DNA from: a virus
IMG/VR virus record: IMGVR_UViG_3300027704_003324
Location: 1-64,000 of that record
Direction: 5' to 3' (one strand)
DNA length: 64,000 nt
Shown here in pieces: positions 8,049-16,855 of the stretch. Within the stretch, counting starts at the first letter, position 1. Every line of letters begins with the position of its first letter. Below the pieces are notes generated by a model. That model was given only the letters and a program-made list of their open reading frames with translations. It was not told the DNA's origin and searched no databases. The position numbers and the translations under genes were made by a program.

Positions 8049-8642
8049 TTAATTTATATTTAATCTATACTTACTAAACTGTACCATATAAGAAGTAATT
8101 TTTACTCCATTACCGTCTTTTCTTACAGTACCATTCCTAAACCATTTCTTTACACTACCAGCTCCTCCTAAATGAGCAGCAGCTAATAATCCAGATTCAG
8201 TAACTAATACACCGTGAACTATTTGTCCGTTATATTTTTCAATATACTTACGCAGTGATCTTTTATTTCGTATCAAAAGTTGTTGCATAGCATATTCTTG
8301 TAACTTAGGGCTACTTAAAAAAGCTTCTGGAGATACTTTTATTTTTAGGGTCTTTAGAGTTGATTTACCAAATTGGTATTTACCCATGTAACCGTATCTG
8401 TTTACAATATCGTATCTATTACCTGATTCTCTATGTCCAAGAGCATCTAAGAACTCATTGTGGCCTTTTACTTTTATTTCTATTTTGACTAGTAATGGTG
8501 AATCTATTACTAAGGGTTTAATTGGTTTAGGTTCTAACTCTGTAATTGGAGTTAGCATAAAGGCAGGTCTCATCGATGGAGCAAATGCCATAACAGCTGT
8601 GATCATAATTAGAGCAACAGGTATTAAAATTATTTTTTTCAT
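8049..8642 (-). CDS. membrane-anchored or exported lysozyme/transglycosylase-like protein
   Basis: 197 aa. An N-terminal hydrophobic segment (residues 3-22) looks like a signal peptide or anchor and is followed by a Pro/Lys linker. The catalytic-type block LGHRESGNRYDIVNRYGYMGKYQFG (about 67-92) with Glu after HR and YMGKYQFG is typical of the soluble lytic transglycosylase/lysozyme-like fold. AAAHLGGAGSV follows near 155. Probably cleaves peptidoglycan during entry or lysis. Confidence 0.8.
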   Translation of the reverse strand: MKKIILIPVALIMITAVMAFAPSMRPAFMLTPITELEPKPIKPLVIDSPLLVKIEIKVKGHNEFLDALGHRESGNRYDIVNRYGYMGKYQFGKSTLKTLKIKVSPEAFLSSPKLQEYAMQQLLIRNKRSLRKYIEKYNGQIVHGVLVTESGLLAAAHLGGAGSVKKWFRNGTVRKDGNGVKITSYMVQFSKYRLNIN

Positions 8643-8655
8643 ATTAAAGTTTTAG

Positions 8656-8805
8656 TTAAAATAAATCTAGGAAAGATGTACCTATATCTTTCTCTCGTAA
8701 CAATTCGTTACGTTCGTGTTTTCTGACTAAGTCATCAGCAACACGTCTCTCTAATGGTTTCTGCTTTTTAAACGTTGATAATTTGTTTGTTCGCTTTTTT
8801 GCCAT
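8656..8805 (-). CDS. small highly basic protein, 49 aa
   Basis: ATG at 8803-8805, TAA at 8656-8658. It begins MAKKRTNKLSTFKKQKPLER and ends GTSFLDLF; about a third of the first 35 residues are Lys or Arg, then a hydrophobic tail. Composition suggests nucleic-acid or protein binding. It fills the gap between the HNH and muramidase-like genes. No family recognised. Confidence 0.65.
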   Translation of the reverse strand: MAKKRTNKLSTFKKQKPLERRVADDLVRKHERNELLREKDIGTSFLDLF

Positions 8806-8819
8806 GATAATAAATAGGG

Positions 8820-9449
8820 TTATTGTCTCGATATAAACTCATCTCCAGGTTTAGAATCATCATACAGACCTAATTCCTTAAGGTGGTTAATAGTATGATC
8901 ATCCATTTCCCATTCAAATTCATCTTTAGATTTATCTACATAATGTTCCATAGCATCTACTTCTTTATCTGATATAGCTGATTTAGCGTATAGGAAAGCA
9001 CAGTTATAACATAAGAACTCTAAATTCTCTAAGTGCCAGTTCTTTCTATTACCGTCTTTATGGTTTAGTATAATTGGTACCTTAGTATCATGCACTCTTC
9101 TTTCTGAGAAAGTACAATGGTTACATTGCTCTTCTATTAAACATTCCTGTATAATTCTAGTTTTAACCTTCTGAGGGTCGAAATGTTCTATTGGAACTCT
9201 TCCTTCTAGTAAATCTATAAGAGGAGGTTGGTTACCTTTATTACTTAAGAACTTAGGTATCCCTTTACCTTCTTGGTTCTTATGAACTTCCAATAGAGCC
9301 TCACCATCTTCATCCTTATACATCTTAGCGTACTTCTTATAATGGTTATAAGAGACATGAAGATATCTGGCTGCTGCCATATTAGAACGAGTCATCTTCA
9401 TCGCTCTTAATATATCTTCTTTAGGAAGTATTTTGGAAGGTCTAGCCAT
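8820..9449 (-). CDS. HNH-type nuclease-like protein
   Basis: 209 aa. The N-terminal 60 residues look like a helix-turn-helix (ILRAMKMTRSNMAAARYLHV). The C-terminal half has a zinc-finger HNH arrangement: CNHCTF (about 116), then ILNHKDGNRKNWHLENLEFLCYNC (about 136-159). The order matches free-standing phage HNH proteins. It could be a DNA nuclease or a packaging accessory. Its stop is separated from the next gene by 10 bases and its start overlaps by one. Confidence 0.8.
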   Translation of the reverse strand: MARPSKILPKEDILRAMKMTRSNMAAARYLHVSYNHYKKYAKMYKDEDGEALLEVHKNQEGKGIPKFLSNKGNQPPLIDLLEGRVPIEHFDPQKVKTRIIQECLIEEQCNHCTFSERRVHDTKVPIILNHKDGNRKNWHLENLEFLCYNCAFLYAKSAISDKEVDAMEHYVDKSKDEFEWEMDDHTINHLKELGLYDDSKPGDEFISRQ

Positions 9450-9850
9450 TAGTAGTCTATTCCGGAAATGCCATGCTGAGTATCATCTACTTGAGATTGA
9501 ACTTCAGATTCGCTATCCAATATGGTTATGAGAGTTTCTTTTACTGATTGGGATACTGCTAACTCACTATGTTCTGGATCGTTCTCATAAGTTGAGTTAA
9601 TCTCTAAGGTAGCTTGCTTATCGCCTCTAAGTTCAGCATCTTTAAGTGCTAACAATCTAGCTTTACCAGCATCCATAATAATAATATCATTGTACGTATG
9701 GTCGCCAGTACCTTCTACTGTAGTAATACCTACCACTGACTCTACAGTCGAACAATTAACACAGAAATTATATCCGTATTTAGTCTTTCTTAGTTCAGGG
9801 TAGTCTTCTTGGCACTTAGGACAAGGAATCATCTTTAAATTTTCTAACAT
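9449..9850 (-). CDS. zinc-ribbon protein, 133 aa
   Basis: Near the N-terminus CPKCQEDYP and NFCVNCST give a four-Cys zinc ribbon (about residues 9-34). The rest is acidic, ending SQVDDTQHGISGIDY. No catalytic motif. Likely a small zinc-binding regulator or adaptor; no family recognised. Promoter at 9880-9910; co-transcribed with the HNH gene. Confidence 0.7.
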   Translation of the reverse strand: MLENLKMIPCPKCQEDYPELRKTKYGYNFCVNCSTVESVVGITTVEGTGDHTYNDIIIMDAGKARLLALKDAELRGDKQATLEINSTYENDPEHSELAVSQSVKETLITILDSESEVQSQVDDTQHGISGIDY

Positions 9851-9879
9851 ATTTATAACCTTTATATTTTAATTATAGT

Positions 9880-9910
9880 TAAATATACGAACATTTAAGT
9901 TCATAAGCAA
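9880..9910 (-). promoter_or_regulatory. promoter for the zinc-ribbon and HNH genes
   Basis: TTG at 9908-9910, 20-base spacer ending TTCG, TATATTTA at 9880-9887 (minus strand). Leader about 29 bases. Confidence 0.75.
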
Positions 9911-9918
9911 CTAATAGT

Positions 9919-10329
9919 TTAATTGATTGCCTGTAAAGCAGTCCATACATCATCGACTGTTTTAAAGTTTACGACTTTTTCTTGTTTATCTTTACCTACT
10001 TCTATTGTAATTGTTCCGTCCCATTCAGGATCAGGCAGCAATTGATAAAGATAGCACTGTATTAATGCTTGTTGTTCTTTATTAAAAGCCATTTTAATTA
10101 AGTTCTCTATTACATCGAAGAACTTATCTTCGTATGCAGTTACATCCATTCCTATTTCATCTTGAAGAAAGTCTCTTCTATCTTCAATCTCTCTAAGACC
10201 TTGGATAACTGCTTTAAAACTTTTTTTATCCATATCTTCTCTGCTGGGTTGTACTTGTTTTATCCTAAACTTAAGAGGATGTCCTATATCATGAAATACT
10301 TTTCTGAGTTTTTTTATTGGTTCCGTCAT
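9919..10329 (-). CDS. hypothetical protein, 136 aa
   Basis: Acidic helical protein with QQALIQCYLYQLLPDP and a C-terminal KFTVDD-like block (NFKTVDDVWTALQAIN). No membrane segment. The annotated start overlaps the preceding gene by 41 bases, which is long for this genome, so a later start is possible. No family recognised. Confidence 0.6.
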   Translation of the reverse strand: MTEPIKKLRKVFHDIGHPLKFRIKQVQPSREDMDKKSFKAVIQGLREIEDRRDFLQDEIGMDVTAYEDKFFDVIENLIKMAFNKEQQALIQCYLYQLLPDPEWDGTITIEVGKDKQEKVVNFKTVDDVWTALQAIN

Positions 10330-10486
10330 GCGCTTTTACTTTGAAAATTTTTTGAAATTCTGATAGAATTAAACCTTTTCTTCTTGCGAAGATGCTTGTA
10401 GCTTCATCTATTGTTTGCGCTTTAGACTTAGCGATGATCTCTTGAGAAGGATCACTTACCGAATAATATCCGTACGACCACGACAT
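10289..10486 (-). CDS. hypothetical protein, 65 aa
   Basis: Start chosen at MSWSYGYYSVSDPSQ (10486), right after the stop of the 10488-10862 gene; an earlier in-frame Met would overlap that gene. Compact alpha/beta pattern with a basic C-terminus (KAHDGTNKKTQKS). Function unknown. Confidence 0.6.
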   Translation of the reverse strand: MSWSYGYYSVSDPSQEIIAKSKAQTIDEATSIFARRKGLILSEFQKIFKVKAHDGTNKKTQKSIS

Positions 10487-10487
10487 A

Positions 10488-10862
10488 TTAGACAGCTGGT
10501 TTTTCAAGTTCAGGTGCAGCATTAGGATTCTGTCCTGATAATGCTTTCCTTATTATCTTGTCAAAGTATTCAATATAAATAAAGAATCCAATAATAGTCT
10601 TATCTTTTAAGTTTCTATCTCTTTCGACTCTTAACTCATACTCTCCTAAACCTTTTTCTAGTCTAGTTTCTAATTCAATAGCAATATCATTCTGTTCAGT
10701 AGGTGTTATCTTACCGAAAGTAGTTGGTAGAAATTGAACCTTTACTCCTTTTTTCTGTGGATCTTCGTTAGTGTCCACTTTAAGTACAAACGTATGACCT
10801 GCAAATGTTACTTTGGCAGCTTCGTTAAGTACTTGTTTTACTATTTTTTCTAGTTGTTTCAT
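10488..10862 (-). CDS. hypothetical protein, 124 aa
   Basis: Begins with a helix (MKQLEKIVKQVLNEAAKV), then alternating strands (FVLKVDTNEDPQKKGVKVQF), then a long amphipathic helix region. Ends in a Pro-rich tail. The -7 box of its promoter ends only 4 bases before the ATG, so its message is probably leaderless. Structure suggests a small phage structural or chaperone protein, but this is a guess. Confidence 0.65.
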   Translation of the reverse strand: MKQLEKIVKQVLNEAAKVTFAGHTFVLKVDTNEDPQKKGVKVQFLPTTFGKITPTEQNDIAIELETRLEKGLGEYELRVERDRNLKDKTIIGFFIYIEYFDKIIRKALSGQNPNAAPELEKPAV

Positions 10863-10866
10863 ATTA

Positions 10867-10897
10867 TAAAGATAAGAAATAAAATTCAGTTATACAA
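10867..10897 (-). promoter_or_regulatory. promoter, probably leaderless, for 10488-10862
   Basis: TTTG (TTG at 10895-10897), 20-base spacer, TATCTTTA at 10867-10874, then ATG 4 bases on (minus strand). Confidence 0.7.
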
Positions 10898-10917
10898 ATA
10901 AATAGCTTGTTATTATA

Positions 10918-11091
10918 CTATCCAAATAGCATTGCTTTACTATTCGTATTGTTTTCGTTTATTACATTCCACTTGGCAACTGCTCTATTTCTAGACCATT
11001 GGTCAATTGTCCACTGTAATCTGTCTGTTTCGAATGTGACTCTCTCTTTAGAGCCGTCCATCATTTTAAATTCAACTAAGTACTTCTTCAT
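10918..11091 (-). CDS. small hypothetical protein, 57 aa
   Basis: ATG at 11089-11091, TAG at 10918-10920. Begins MKKYLVEFKMMDGSKERVTF, then ETDRLQWTIDQWSRNRAVAK: a beta-hairpin then a helix, well-formed for such a short frame. It overlaps the 3' end of the glycosyltransferase gene by 20 bases. No family recognised. Confidence 0.7.
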   Translation of the reverse strand: MKKYLVEFKMMDGSKERVTFETDRLQWTIDQWSRNRAVAKWNVINENNTNSKAMLFG

Positions 11092-12205
11092 AATATTTTA
11101 TTATTTCTATTTTTAAATTGCCTAAGGTGAAAGTACCTTTGGACTGCTCGCTTTGTTTTACTATGGCAGCTAATTGCATCAGGTATGTAAAGTCCTGCTG
11201 GTTAAATGTCTTTCCATCTATTGTTATAAATATAGCGTTTTGCTTCTCGTTGTCAAGTGGAAGTAACTTTCGTTTCATATCCATTATGCTAACCTTCTGC
11301 TCTTTATCAATATACTCTTTATAGTCTAAGTCACTATATAATGTATCACACCAAGGTTCTAATGCTTCTAAGAGCTGTTCGTTACCATTATGTAATATAA
11401 TTCCTCTATCAAACTTAGGATTTATAGTTGGGTATTGGTACTCATCATTCTGTATCCAATCACCCCACTTACGTATGTACTCTTTACGGCAACGTTCCAT
11501 AGTATCTTTATAGTCTGAGTTCTCTATACCAACTCCAGCATTCCATTTATGACCTCTACAAGTCATATGATAACATAAAGCATCTCTAGATTGAATCATT
11601 TGATAACCTGCTTGAATCCATCTGTTAAATATATCAGAGTCTTCATATCCATAAGGAGCAAATCTTTGATCATGTCCTCCAATACTTAAATGATCTTCTT
11701 TATATAACATCCAAGGAGCAAAGATACCTTTAGTAGTAATACCAATTTGCTTATTGCTATGGTCTTCTACAAACTTCTCAAATAGATCCCATTTAAAGTC
11801 TTCAGCTTCCATACCAAAGTCTCTTACTATCTTCTCTTTACCGGCAGGATGGATTGGTGGCTCTATTCTAGTAGCACAAACTATACTCAAAGGCTTCAAA
11901 TGCTTTAACATATTTTCAAAGTATCCTGGACCTATTATCATATCTGAATGTAATATAGAGACAATAGGAGTATTAGCCATCTTCATACCCTCGTCGTACC
12001 AGTGTGTATGCCCACGTCTCTCCTTAGCAATATGAAATGTTAAGTCCTTATTAACTAATGTACCTAACCATTCAGCTGTACCGTCAGAGGATGCATCATC
12101 AATTATAATTATATCAACATCTTTAGCATACTTAAGTAAACTACTGTAAGTGTTCTTTAGATGCTCTAATGTATTATATGATGGTATTATTACTGTATGC
12201 CGCAT
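11072..12205 (-). CDS. family 2 glycosyltransferase
   Basis: 377 aa. VIIPSYNTLEHLKNTYSSL at the N-terminus, IIIDDASSDGTAEWL (about 32-46), then HSDMIIGPGYF (about 86) with the DxD-type site. GGHDQRFAPYGYEDSDIFNR (about 178-197) carries the acidic catalytic ED. About 130 C-terminal residues are of unknown fold. Cytoplasmic; likely adds sugar to a glycan of the cluster. It is the 3'-most gene of the 11-24 kb glycan cluster. Confidence 0.88.
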   Translation of the reverse strand: MRHTVIIPSYNTLEHLKNTYSSLLKYAKDVDIIIIDDASSDGTAEWLGTLVNKDLTFHIAKERRGHTHWYDEGMKMANTPIVSILHSDMIIGPGYFENMLKHLKPLSIVCATRIEPPIHPAGKEKIVRDFGMEAEDFKWDLFEKFVEDHSNKQIGITTKGIFAPWMLYKEDHLSIGGHDQRFAPYGYEDSDIFNRWIQAGYQMIQSRDALCYHMTCRGHKWNAGVGIENSDYKDTMERCRKEYIRKWGDWIQNDEYQYPTINPKFDRGIILHNGNEQLLEALEPWCDTLYSDLDYKEYIDKEQKVSIMDMKRKLLPLDNEKQNAIFITIDGKTFNQQDFTYLMQLAAIVKQSEQSKGTFTLGNLKIEIIKYYEEVLS

Positions 12206-13023
12206 ATCATTCCGTATTCGTTCTTTTTAGGCATTCCGCCCCATTTCTTATAAAATTTTTGAGCATTTATTTGCTCATGTTTACTTTGTCTAGCTGAGGT
12301 CTTATTATCATTCTCTTCTAATCTATGTGAACCTCTTGCACCGAAGTGCCATACTACTGATTTAGTAGGCATCATAAACTCTACTCCATTCTGTATCATT
12401 CTCCAAAATAGATCATAATCATCCCAGCTTGTAGGAGCGAATTGAGGATCATTACCTCCTGTTTCGTCCCATACTTCTTTCTTAACCAATCCAGATACTC
12501 CTTCACCTTTAGGTATCATAAAATCATTCATCTTAGCTAACTCTTTAGCATACTTGAACATAGCATGTTGGTTAAAGTCATCATGATATGCTCCGAATGC
12601 TTCTTTAGGAACAAAATGAGTACCGGGTCTATCTGTATCGTTAAACATATTAGGCTCTATTCTAAAAGAATTAACCCATAGTTTTTTATCTTCATTATCA
12701 TCATGCACCTTCATTAATTCTAAGTCCCAGTTAGGAGTTACAACAAAGTCTGAATGTAAGAAGTTAATGTATTCTGTCTCTACTCTTTCAGCACAGAAGT
12801 TCATTCCTCCTCCTATACCTTTTGGCTTATCGTTTGTATCTATATAATAGGTTACGTCGTAGCTCTCAGCAAAACCCTTTAGCCATTCATTAGTTCCGTC
12901 GGTACAATTCTCTGCATGAATAATAAATGGAGCGTCTTTCCAATATGAATGCTGCCTTACAGATCTTATAGCAAGCTTAAGGTACGGTAAGTTGTTATGT
13001 GTACTAATACAATGTGTTATCAT
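12190..13023 (-). CDS. family 2 glycosyltransferase
   Basis: 277 aa. HNNLPYLKLAIRSVRQH, ENCTDGTNEWLKGFAESYDV and FLHSDFVVTPNWDL are the GT-A motifs; GGNDPQFAPTSWDDYDLFWRM (about 191) gives the downstream acidic motif. Unusually, the first loop reads HAENCTDGT where GT2 proteins normally have an acidic DxD; the family call rests on the overall arrangement. Overlaps the next GT by 16 bases. Confidence 0.85.
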   Translation of the reverse strand: MITHCISTHNNLPYLKLAIRSVRQHSYWKDAPFIIHAENCTDGTNEWLKGFAESYDVTYYIDTNDKPKGIGGGMNFCAERVETEYINFLHSDFVVTPNWDLELMKVHDDNEDKKLWVNSFRIEPNMFNDTDRPGTHFVPKEAFGAYHDDFNQHAMFKYAKELAKMNDFMIPKGEGVSGLVKKEVWDETGGNDPQFAPTSWDDYDLFWRMIQNGVEFMMPTKSVVWHFGARGSHRLEENDNKTSARQSKHEQINAQKFYKKWGGMPKKNEYGMICGIQ

Positions 13024-13901
13024 AGTTCTGTTAAAAATTTACTCATAGCTGCTATACTAGCTGTTTGATAGTCTTTAAATACTTGATCGTTTCTAGTAGC
13101 ATCTGTTCCTATACGCTTACTAGGATGTTTATAGTTATGTCCTTTCAATCTAGAAGTAACACATAATTGTATTATTTCTTTCTTTCTACAATACTCCTCA
13201 AAGCAAGTATCTTCTCTAACAAAATGCATGCCTGGTGCTATAAATGGAGTATCGAATCCTGAAGAGATACAAACTAAGCTTCCATCTATCTTAAGAGGAA
13301 CTTGTTTAATATTTATGTCACCAGCCTCGTCGTTAAATTTATCTAATTCTTTCTGAGATATATAATCCTTATATTTTAAAGGTGCTTCTAATAATTCTAT
13401 ACAGTCTTCTCTATGATCTGAGGTACATTGACAGGGCTTACTATATCCTTGAAGCTTATCATGAGTAACTATATCCCAAGAGTTATCCCACATAGGTCTT
13501 GAAGCAAACGTTACTACATGCTTAACAGGTACTTGTAATGCTCCTAACACAGCAAAGAAGTCTCTCGGCATTAGACAATCAGACTCTCCCCATACAGTAT
13601 ACTTTGCATCTACATCGTATATTTCTCTTCTCCAATCAGCTATATTATAGAATGGATCTTTATCTGTCTTAATAGTTAATTCCGGATTAAACTCCTGCAT
13701 TAGTCTATGAGTCTCAAACTTGTTAAAGAAGTCTCTAGGGGATGCATGCTTAGGTTTTTCTATATAAGTCTGTTCGTTATAACAGATCTTAATTTTAACC
13801 TCAACAGCTGGTGCTGACTTAATAGCTCTGTATATAGAGTCCCAACATTCTTCTATAATGTTAGACTCGTACCACATATGGTGTAATTGTAATAGTATCA
13901 T
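13020..13901 (-). CDS. glycosyltransferase-like protein, 293 aa
   Basis: Mixed alpha/beta with AKYTVWGESDCLMPRDFF (about 101-118), placed like the DxD of GT-A proteins, and TSRLKGHNYKHPSKRIG near the C-terminus. It lies between two GT genes with ATGA-type overlaps, and a role in the same glycan pathway is inferred from that. Specificity unknown; a more exact family name cannot be given. Confidence 0.65.
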   Translation of the reverse strand: MILLQLHHMWYESNIIEECWDSIYRAIKSAPAVEVKIKICYNEQTYIEKPKHASPRDFFNKFETHRLMQEFNPELTIKTDKDPFYNIADWRREIYDVDAKYTVWGESDCLMPRDFFAVLGALQVPVKHVVTFASRPMWDNSWDIVTHDKLQGYSKPCQCTSDHREDCIELLEAPLKYKDYISQKELDKFNDEAGDINIKQVPLKIDGSLVCISSGFDTPFIAPGMHFVREDTCFEEYCRKKEIIQLCVTSRLKGHNYKHPSKRIGTDATRNDQVFKDYQTASIAAMSKFLTEL

Positions 13902-14713
13902 GTCCAGTTGCTTTGTAATATTATTCCGTTATAATTTTTAGATATCTTATCCTTATCGAACCATTGGTTAGTGACTTCGAAATCATATAACTCTTTCCAG
14001 TGATATACTTTAAAGAATGGACCGCAAGGTATAATTGGTATAGGTCTAACAGCATGTAGATACTCACCATACGTTAATGTCTCTCTAAAATGAATACCAT
14101 ATTGACTCTTCATAGCTAAACAAAACTCTTCCATCTTAATATTATTAACCTGAAGGTATGTTCGCTTGAAGCTATCGATTACTTCTCTATTCCATAGATG
14201 AGGATTAGGACCGTAGTCGTATATCTTATCTCCTTTACCGCCAAAGATAGTTCTATAAGCTCTTACTGCTTTAGCGTAACCTGTATTATTATAGTCTCCT
14301 CCTTTAAGTAACGTTTCATACTCCATCATTTGCTTATTCTCATACATAATAGTATATGGAATATTATCATACGCAATGAAGTCTTTTATGTAAAATGGTT
14401 TAATAAAGTAAGCATCTGAGTCTAATATAAGAATATTATCTGCAGGTATCTCATCGAAAGCATGAAGCTTTATTAACATTTGGTCTTCCCATCCTCCTAG
14501 TTGATTCTTAATTTTATATATCTCTTCATCAGATATAAAAGTATACCCTTCATCACCTATAAGGTCTTCAAGCATTCCTTCTTCTAACTTAGGACAAGAT
14601 ATAAAGAAAGGTATATCATCTTCATTCCATTGCTCTATTGAGTCTAATAGTCTCTTTACTCTTTTAAAGTCTCCTTTATATGTCTTACAGTATAGTGCTA
14701 ATTTACAATTCAT
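13898..14713 (-). CDS. glycosyltransferase-like protein (DUF6492 type)
   Basis: 271 aa. ADNILILDSDAYFIKPFYI (about 95-113) contains the DSD metal site and the following hydrophobic strand of DUF6492/GT8-like transferases; NPHLWNREVIDSF (about 173) matches the downstream acceptor block. It overlaps both neighbours, so it is part of one transcript with GT2 and DUF115-like genes. Confidence 0.72.
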   Translation of the reverse strand: MNCKLALYCKTYKGDFKRVKRLLDSIEQWNEDDIPFFISCPKLEEGMLEDLIGDEGYTFISDEEIYKIKNQLGGWEDQMLIKLHAFDEIPADNILILDSDAYFIKPFYIKDFIAYDNIPYTIMYENKQMMEYETLLKGGDYNNTGYAKAVRAYRTIFGGKGDKIYDYGPNPHLWNREVIDSFKRTYLQVNNIKMEEFCLAMKSQYGIHFRETLTYGEYLHAVRPIPIIPCGPFFKVYHWKELYDFEVTNQWFDKDKISKNYNGIILQSNWT

Positions 14714-15491
14714 CTATATTTATTCGTTCAAACCTATTATCCGCTGGGTTACTCTTAGACAAGATACGAACTTTTATTTTATTATCCAAGAACCAATCGT
14801 ACATTTCTTTAGTACAATCGATAGTTTCTTTTAGTTCTAAATAGTCTGGTCCTCCATCTGCTTTTATTTTATACAGTTCATGAGCATGTTCTTCATGCCA
14901 AGCATCACCTAACTTGAATCCCTTCTCAGGCTCAAATTTAGATAAGTCTCCTATGTCCCATCCAATAGTAACAATGTCTTTACATCCTAAATGTAATGCT
15001 AAAGGGAAGCCTGACTCATACATAATACCGGGACCCCATATCGCTTTACCTTCTCCATATGCTTTCCAGTTATCAAACTCTCTACTAAATGCAGTTGTTT
15101 GTTTCATCTGTATCCATGGAGTAGAGTAACAAGGTATTAATATATCAGCTGGTGACTTCCATTCGTTCTGAATTCTATTAATTTCGTATGGCATATTCAT
15201 TGCTGTTAACTGCCAATGTACAATCGTATCTTCGTTATGATATTCATATGGTTGGTAAGAATAGCAAGACATTAAATGAAACGTTGCTACTTCTTTAACA
15301 TACTCATAGGATTGTTTACATGCTATTACTAGTTTACCTTCTAGCTTTTCAAGTAACTTAGATCTATCTAGCTCTGTTAGTGAAGGTCCGGCAGTAATTA
15401 AGTATGCTGTTTGATCTTTAAACTTATCTTTGAGTAACTTAATTCTTTCGTAACTGTCTTCAACTTTATATATTTCCTTCTTTAAACTCAT
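14703..15491 (-). CDS. DUF115/MAF-like Rossmann protein
   Basis: 262 aa. AYLITAGPSLTELDRSKL (about 29-46) is the N-terminal Rossmann-like GPSL motif. LVIACKQSYEYV and LALHLGCKDIVTIGWDIGD (about 176-194) fit the same superfamily of glycan-related proteins (DUF115, near MAF flagellin-modification proteins). Some of these transfer nonulosonic acids to protein; here NeuB and a CMP-sugar synthetase lie close by. Function is inferred only. Confidence 0.65.
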   Translation of the reverse strand: MSLKKEIYKVEDSYERIKLLKDKFKDQTAYLITAGPSLTELDRSKLLEKLEGKLVIACKQSYEYVKEVATFHLMSCYSYQPYEYHNEDTIVHWQLTAMNMPYEINRIQNEWKSPADILIPCYSTPWIQMKQTTAFSREFDNWKAYGEGKAIWGPGIMYESGFPLALHLGCKDIVTIGWDIGDLSKFEPEKGFKLGDAWHEEHAHELYKIKADGGPDYLELKETIDCTKEMYDWFLDNKIKVRILSKSNPADNRFERINIDEL

Positions 15492-16167
15492 TGTATAGTA
15501 TTTCTCCTACTTTAAATTGCCATTCATAATCTATATCGAAAGCTTCTAGTTCAGCCATAGGGAATAACTTTATACCACCTTCTCTCTCAAAGTCTCCCAT
15601 GAACCTGTCATCCTTTATTATATCTAATCGTGAAGCGTATAAGACATGAGCTGCTTCAGATGTAGGTTCTACAACTTTAGTGTTCATTATTGTTTGACTT
15701 TCAGGCCAAGGAGTAACTAAAGAGCCTTCTTTATTCCAATAGTATTGTTTCTTCTCCATTACAGCAAATAAGTTCTCTTCATCTTGCAGAACTAGTTCAT
15801 TGTAAAACTCTCTAATTGTTTCTGGTTTGAGAAGTGGATTACATCCAGATACTAACATTACATATTTGTAATTATTTGGTAGCTTATCATGCCATTCGTA
15901 TATCTTCTGCAATGAGTTATCATTATTAGCCGACTCATGACTTCTATTGAAGATATTAACTCCCTGCTTCTTAGCTATTTCTACTAACTCAGGTTCGTAT
16001 ACTGAAGCCCATATATGTTCTTGTTTACTTGGTAGTGCTTCTTTGATCTTCTCTAATACTAAATCATATAGAGTAGTATCGGCGAATGGCCTTATCATCT
16101 TTTGTGGCACCCTTTGACTGTTTAGTCTAGCTTGTACTACTATTGCTATCTCATCTAATCGTTTCAT
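15466..16167 (-). CDS. CMP-nonulosonate / sugar cytidylyltransferase
   Basis: 233 aa. IAIVVQARLNSQRVPQKM (about residues 7-24) is the N-terminal A-x-x-S/N-x-R-x-P-x-K motif of CMP-acylneuraminate synthetases and SpsF-like proteins. YVMLVSGCNPLLKPETI (about 97) is the P-loop-like middle motif and FDIDYEWQFKVGE is the C-terminal IDTP-like block. It probably activates an acidic sugar made by the NeuB-like enzyme with CTP. Neighbour overlaps (16-26 bases) indicate translational coupling. Confidence 0.82.
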   Translation of the reverse strand: MKRLDEIAIVVQARLNSQRVPQKMIRPFADTTLYDLVLEKIKEALPSKQEHIWASVYEPELVEIAKKQGVNIFNRSHESANNDNSLQKIYEWHDKLPNNYKYVMLVSGCNPLLKPETIREFYNELVLQDEENLFAVMEKKQYYWNKEGSLVTPWPESQTIMNTKVVEPTSEAAHVLYASRLDIIKDDRFMGDFEREGGIKLFPMAELEAFDIDYEWQFKVGEILYNEFKEGNI

Positions 16168-16855
16168 ATATATCTTTTGATAATGGAAAATACTTCTTAC
16201 TAAGCTCAGTACCTAAATTATAATCTAATCCTTCTCCTAAGTTCCTAAGTCTATTATTATCTTCTAAAGAAGCTAAAACTGTATAGGCATCTACAAATAC
16301 ATTTACAAACGAATGAATTGAATCATTCCAATCTCTTCTAGTATCAGTATCTTTTAATCCTACTCTACCTGAGAATGCATGAGCATTACTAAATTCTTTA
16401 TTGAATCCATCAAATCCTACAAAATTAACTTTACGAGCTCTTGTTGCTTGCATAGCTAATAGTATCATTCTAAATGTAGCTCCTGATTTTTGAGCTGGAT
16501 TATACTGAACTTCACCTAAGTCTATATTCATTGCAAGAATAGGAGTATCTATATACTCTTTGAATGCTATGAACTCATCTGATTTTTCTTTATTGTTCCT
16601 AAAATGCTCTGGTTCGTAATATACGAATGGTTTATCTGCCTTTAGCTTATCCATTAATACCTTACTAGTTATATCAGTTTCATAACCTAATTGGTATAGG
16701 TCTATCTTCTTTGACAATACCTTATCATTCTTATAGAAATCATTACAGGTCCAAAGGAAATCATAATCTAACTTATCCCAATTTCTGTCTAAAGTAGATG
16801 TTCCTCCACCTACTATTAAAATTGATTTACCTATATAGTCTTTTCTAAAATCCAT
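16151..16855 (-). CDS. DUF115-like Rossmann protein
   Basis: 234 aa. ILIVGGGTSTLDRNWDKL at the N-terminus (about 12-29) is the GGG nucleotide-binding-like motif, and NFVGFDGFNKEFSNAHAFSG (about 135) is the downstream block. Similar in layout to the protein at 14703-15491. Probably a glycan-transfer or sugar-nucleotide protein. A second DUF115-like gene in one operon may mean two steps. Confidence 0.65.
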   Translation of the reverse strand: MDFRKDYIGKSILIVGGGTSTLDRNWDKLDYDFLWTCNDFYKNDKVLSKKIDLYQLGYETDITSKVLMDKLKADKPFVYYEPEHFRNNKEKSDEFIAFKEYIDTPILAMNIDLGEVQYNPAQKSGATFRMILLAMQATRARKVNFVGFDGFNKEFSNAHAFSGRVGLKDTDTRRDWNDSIHSFVNVFVDAYTVLASLEDNNRLRNLGEGLDYNLGTELSKKYFPLSKDIYETIR

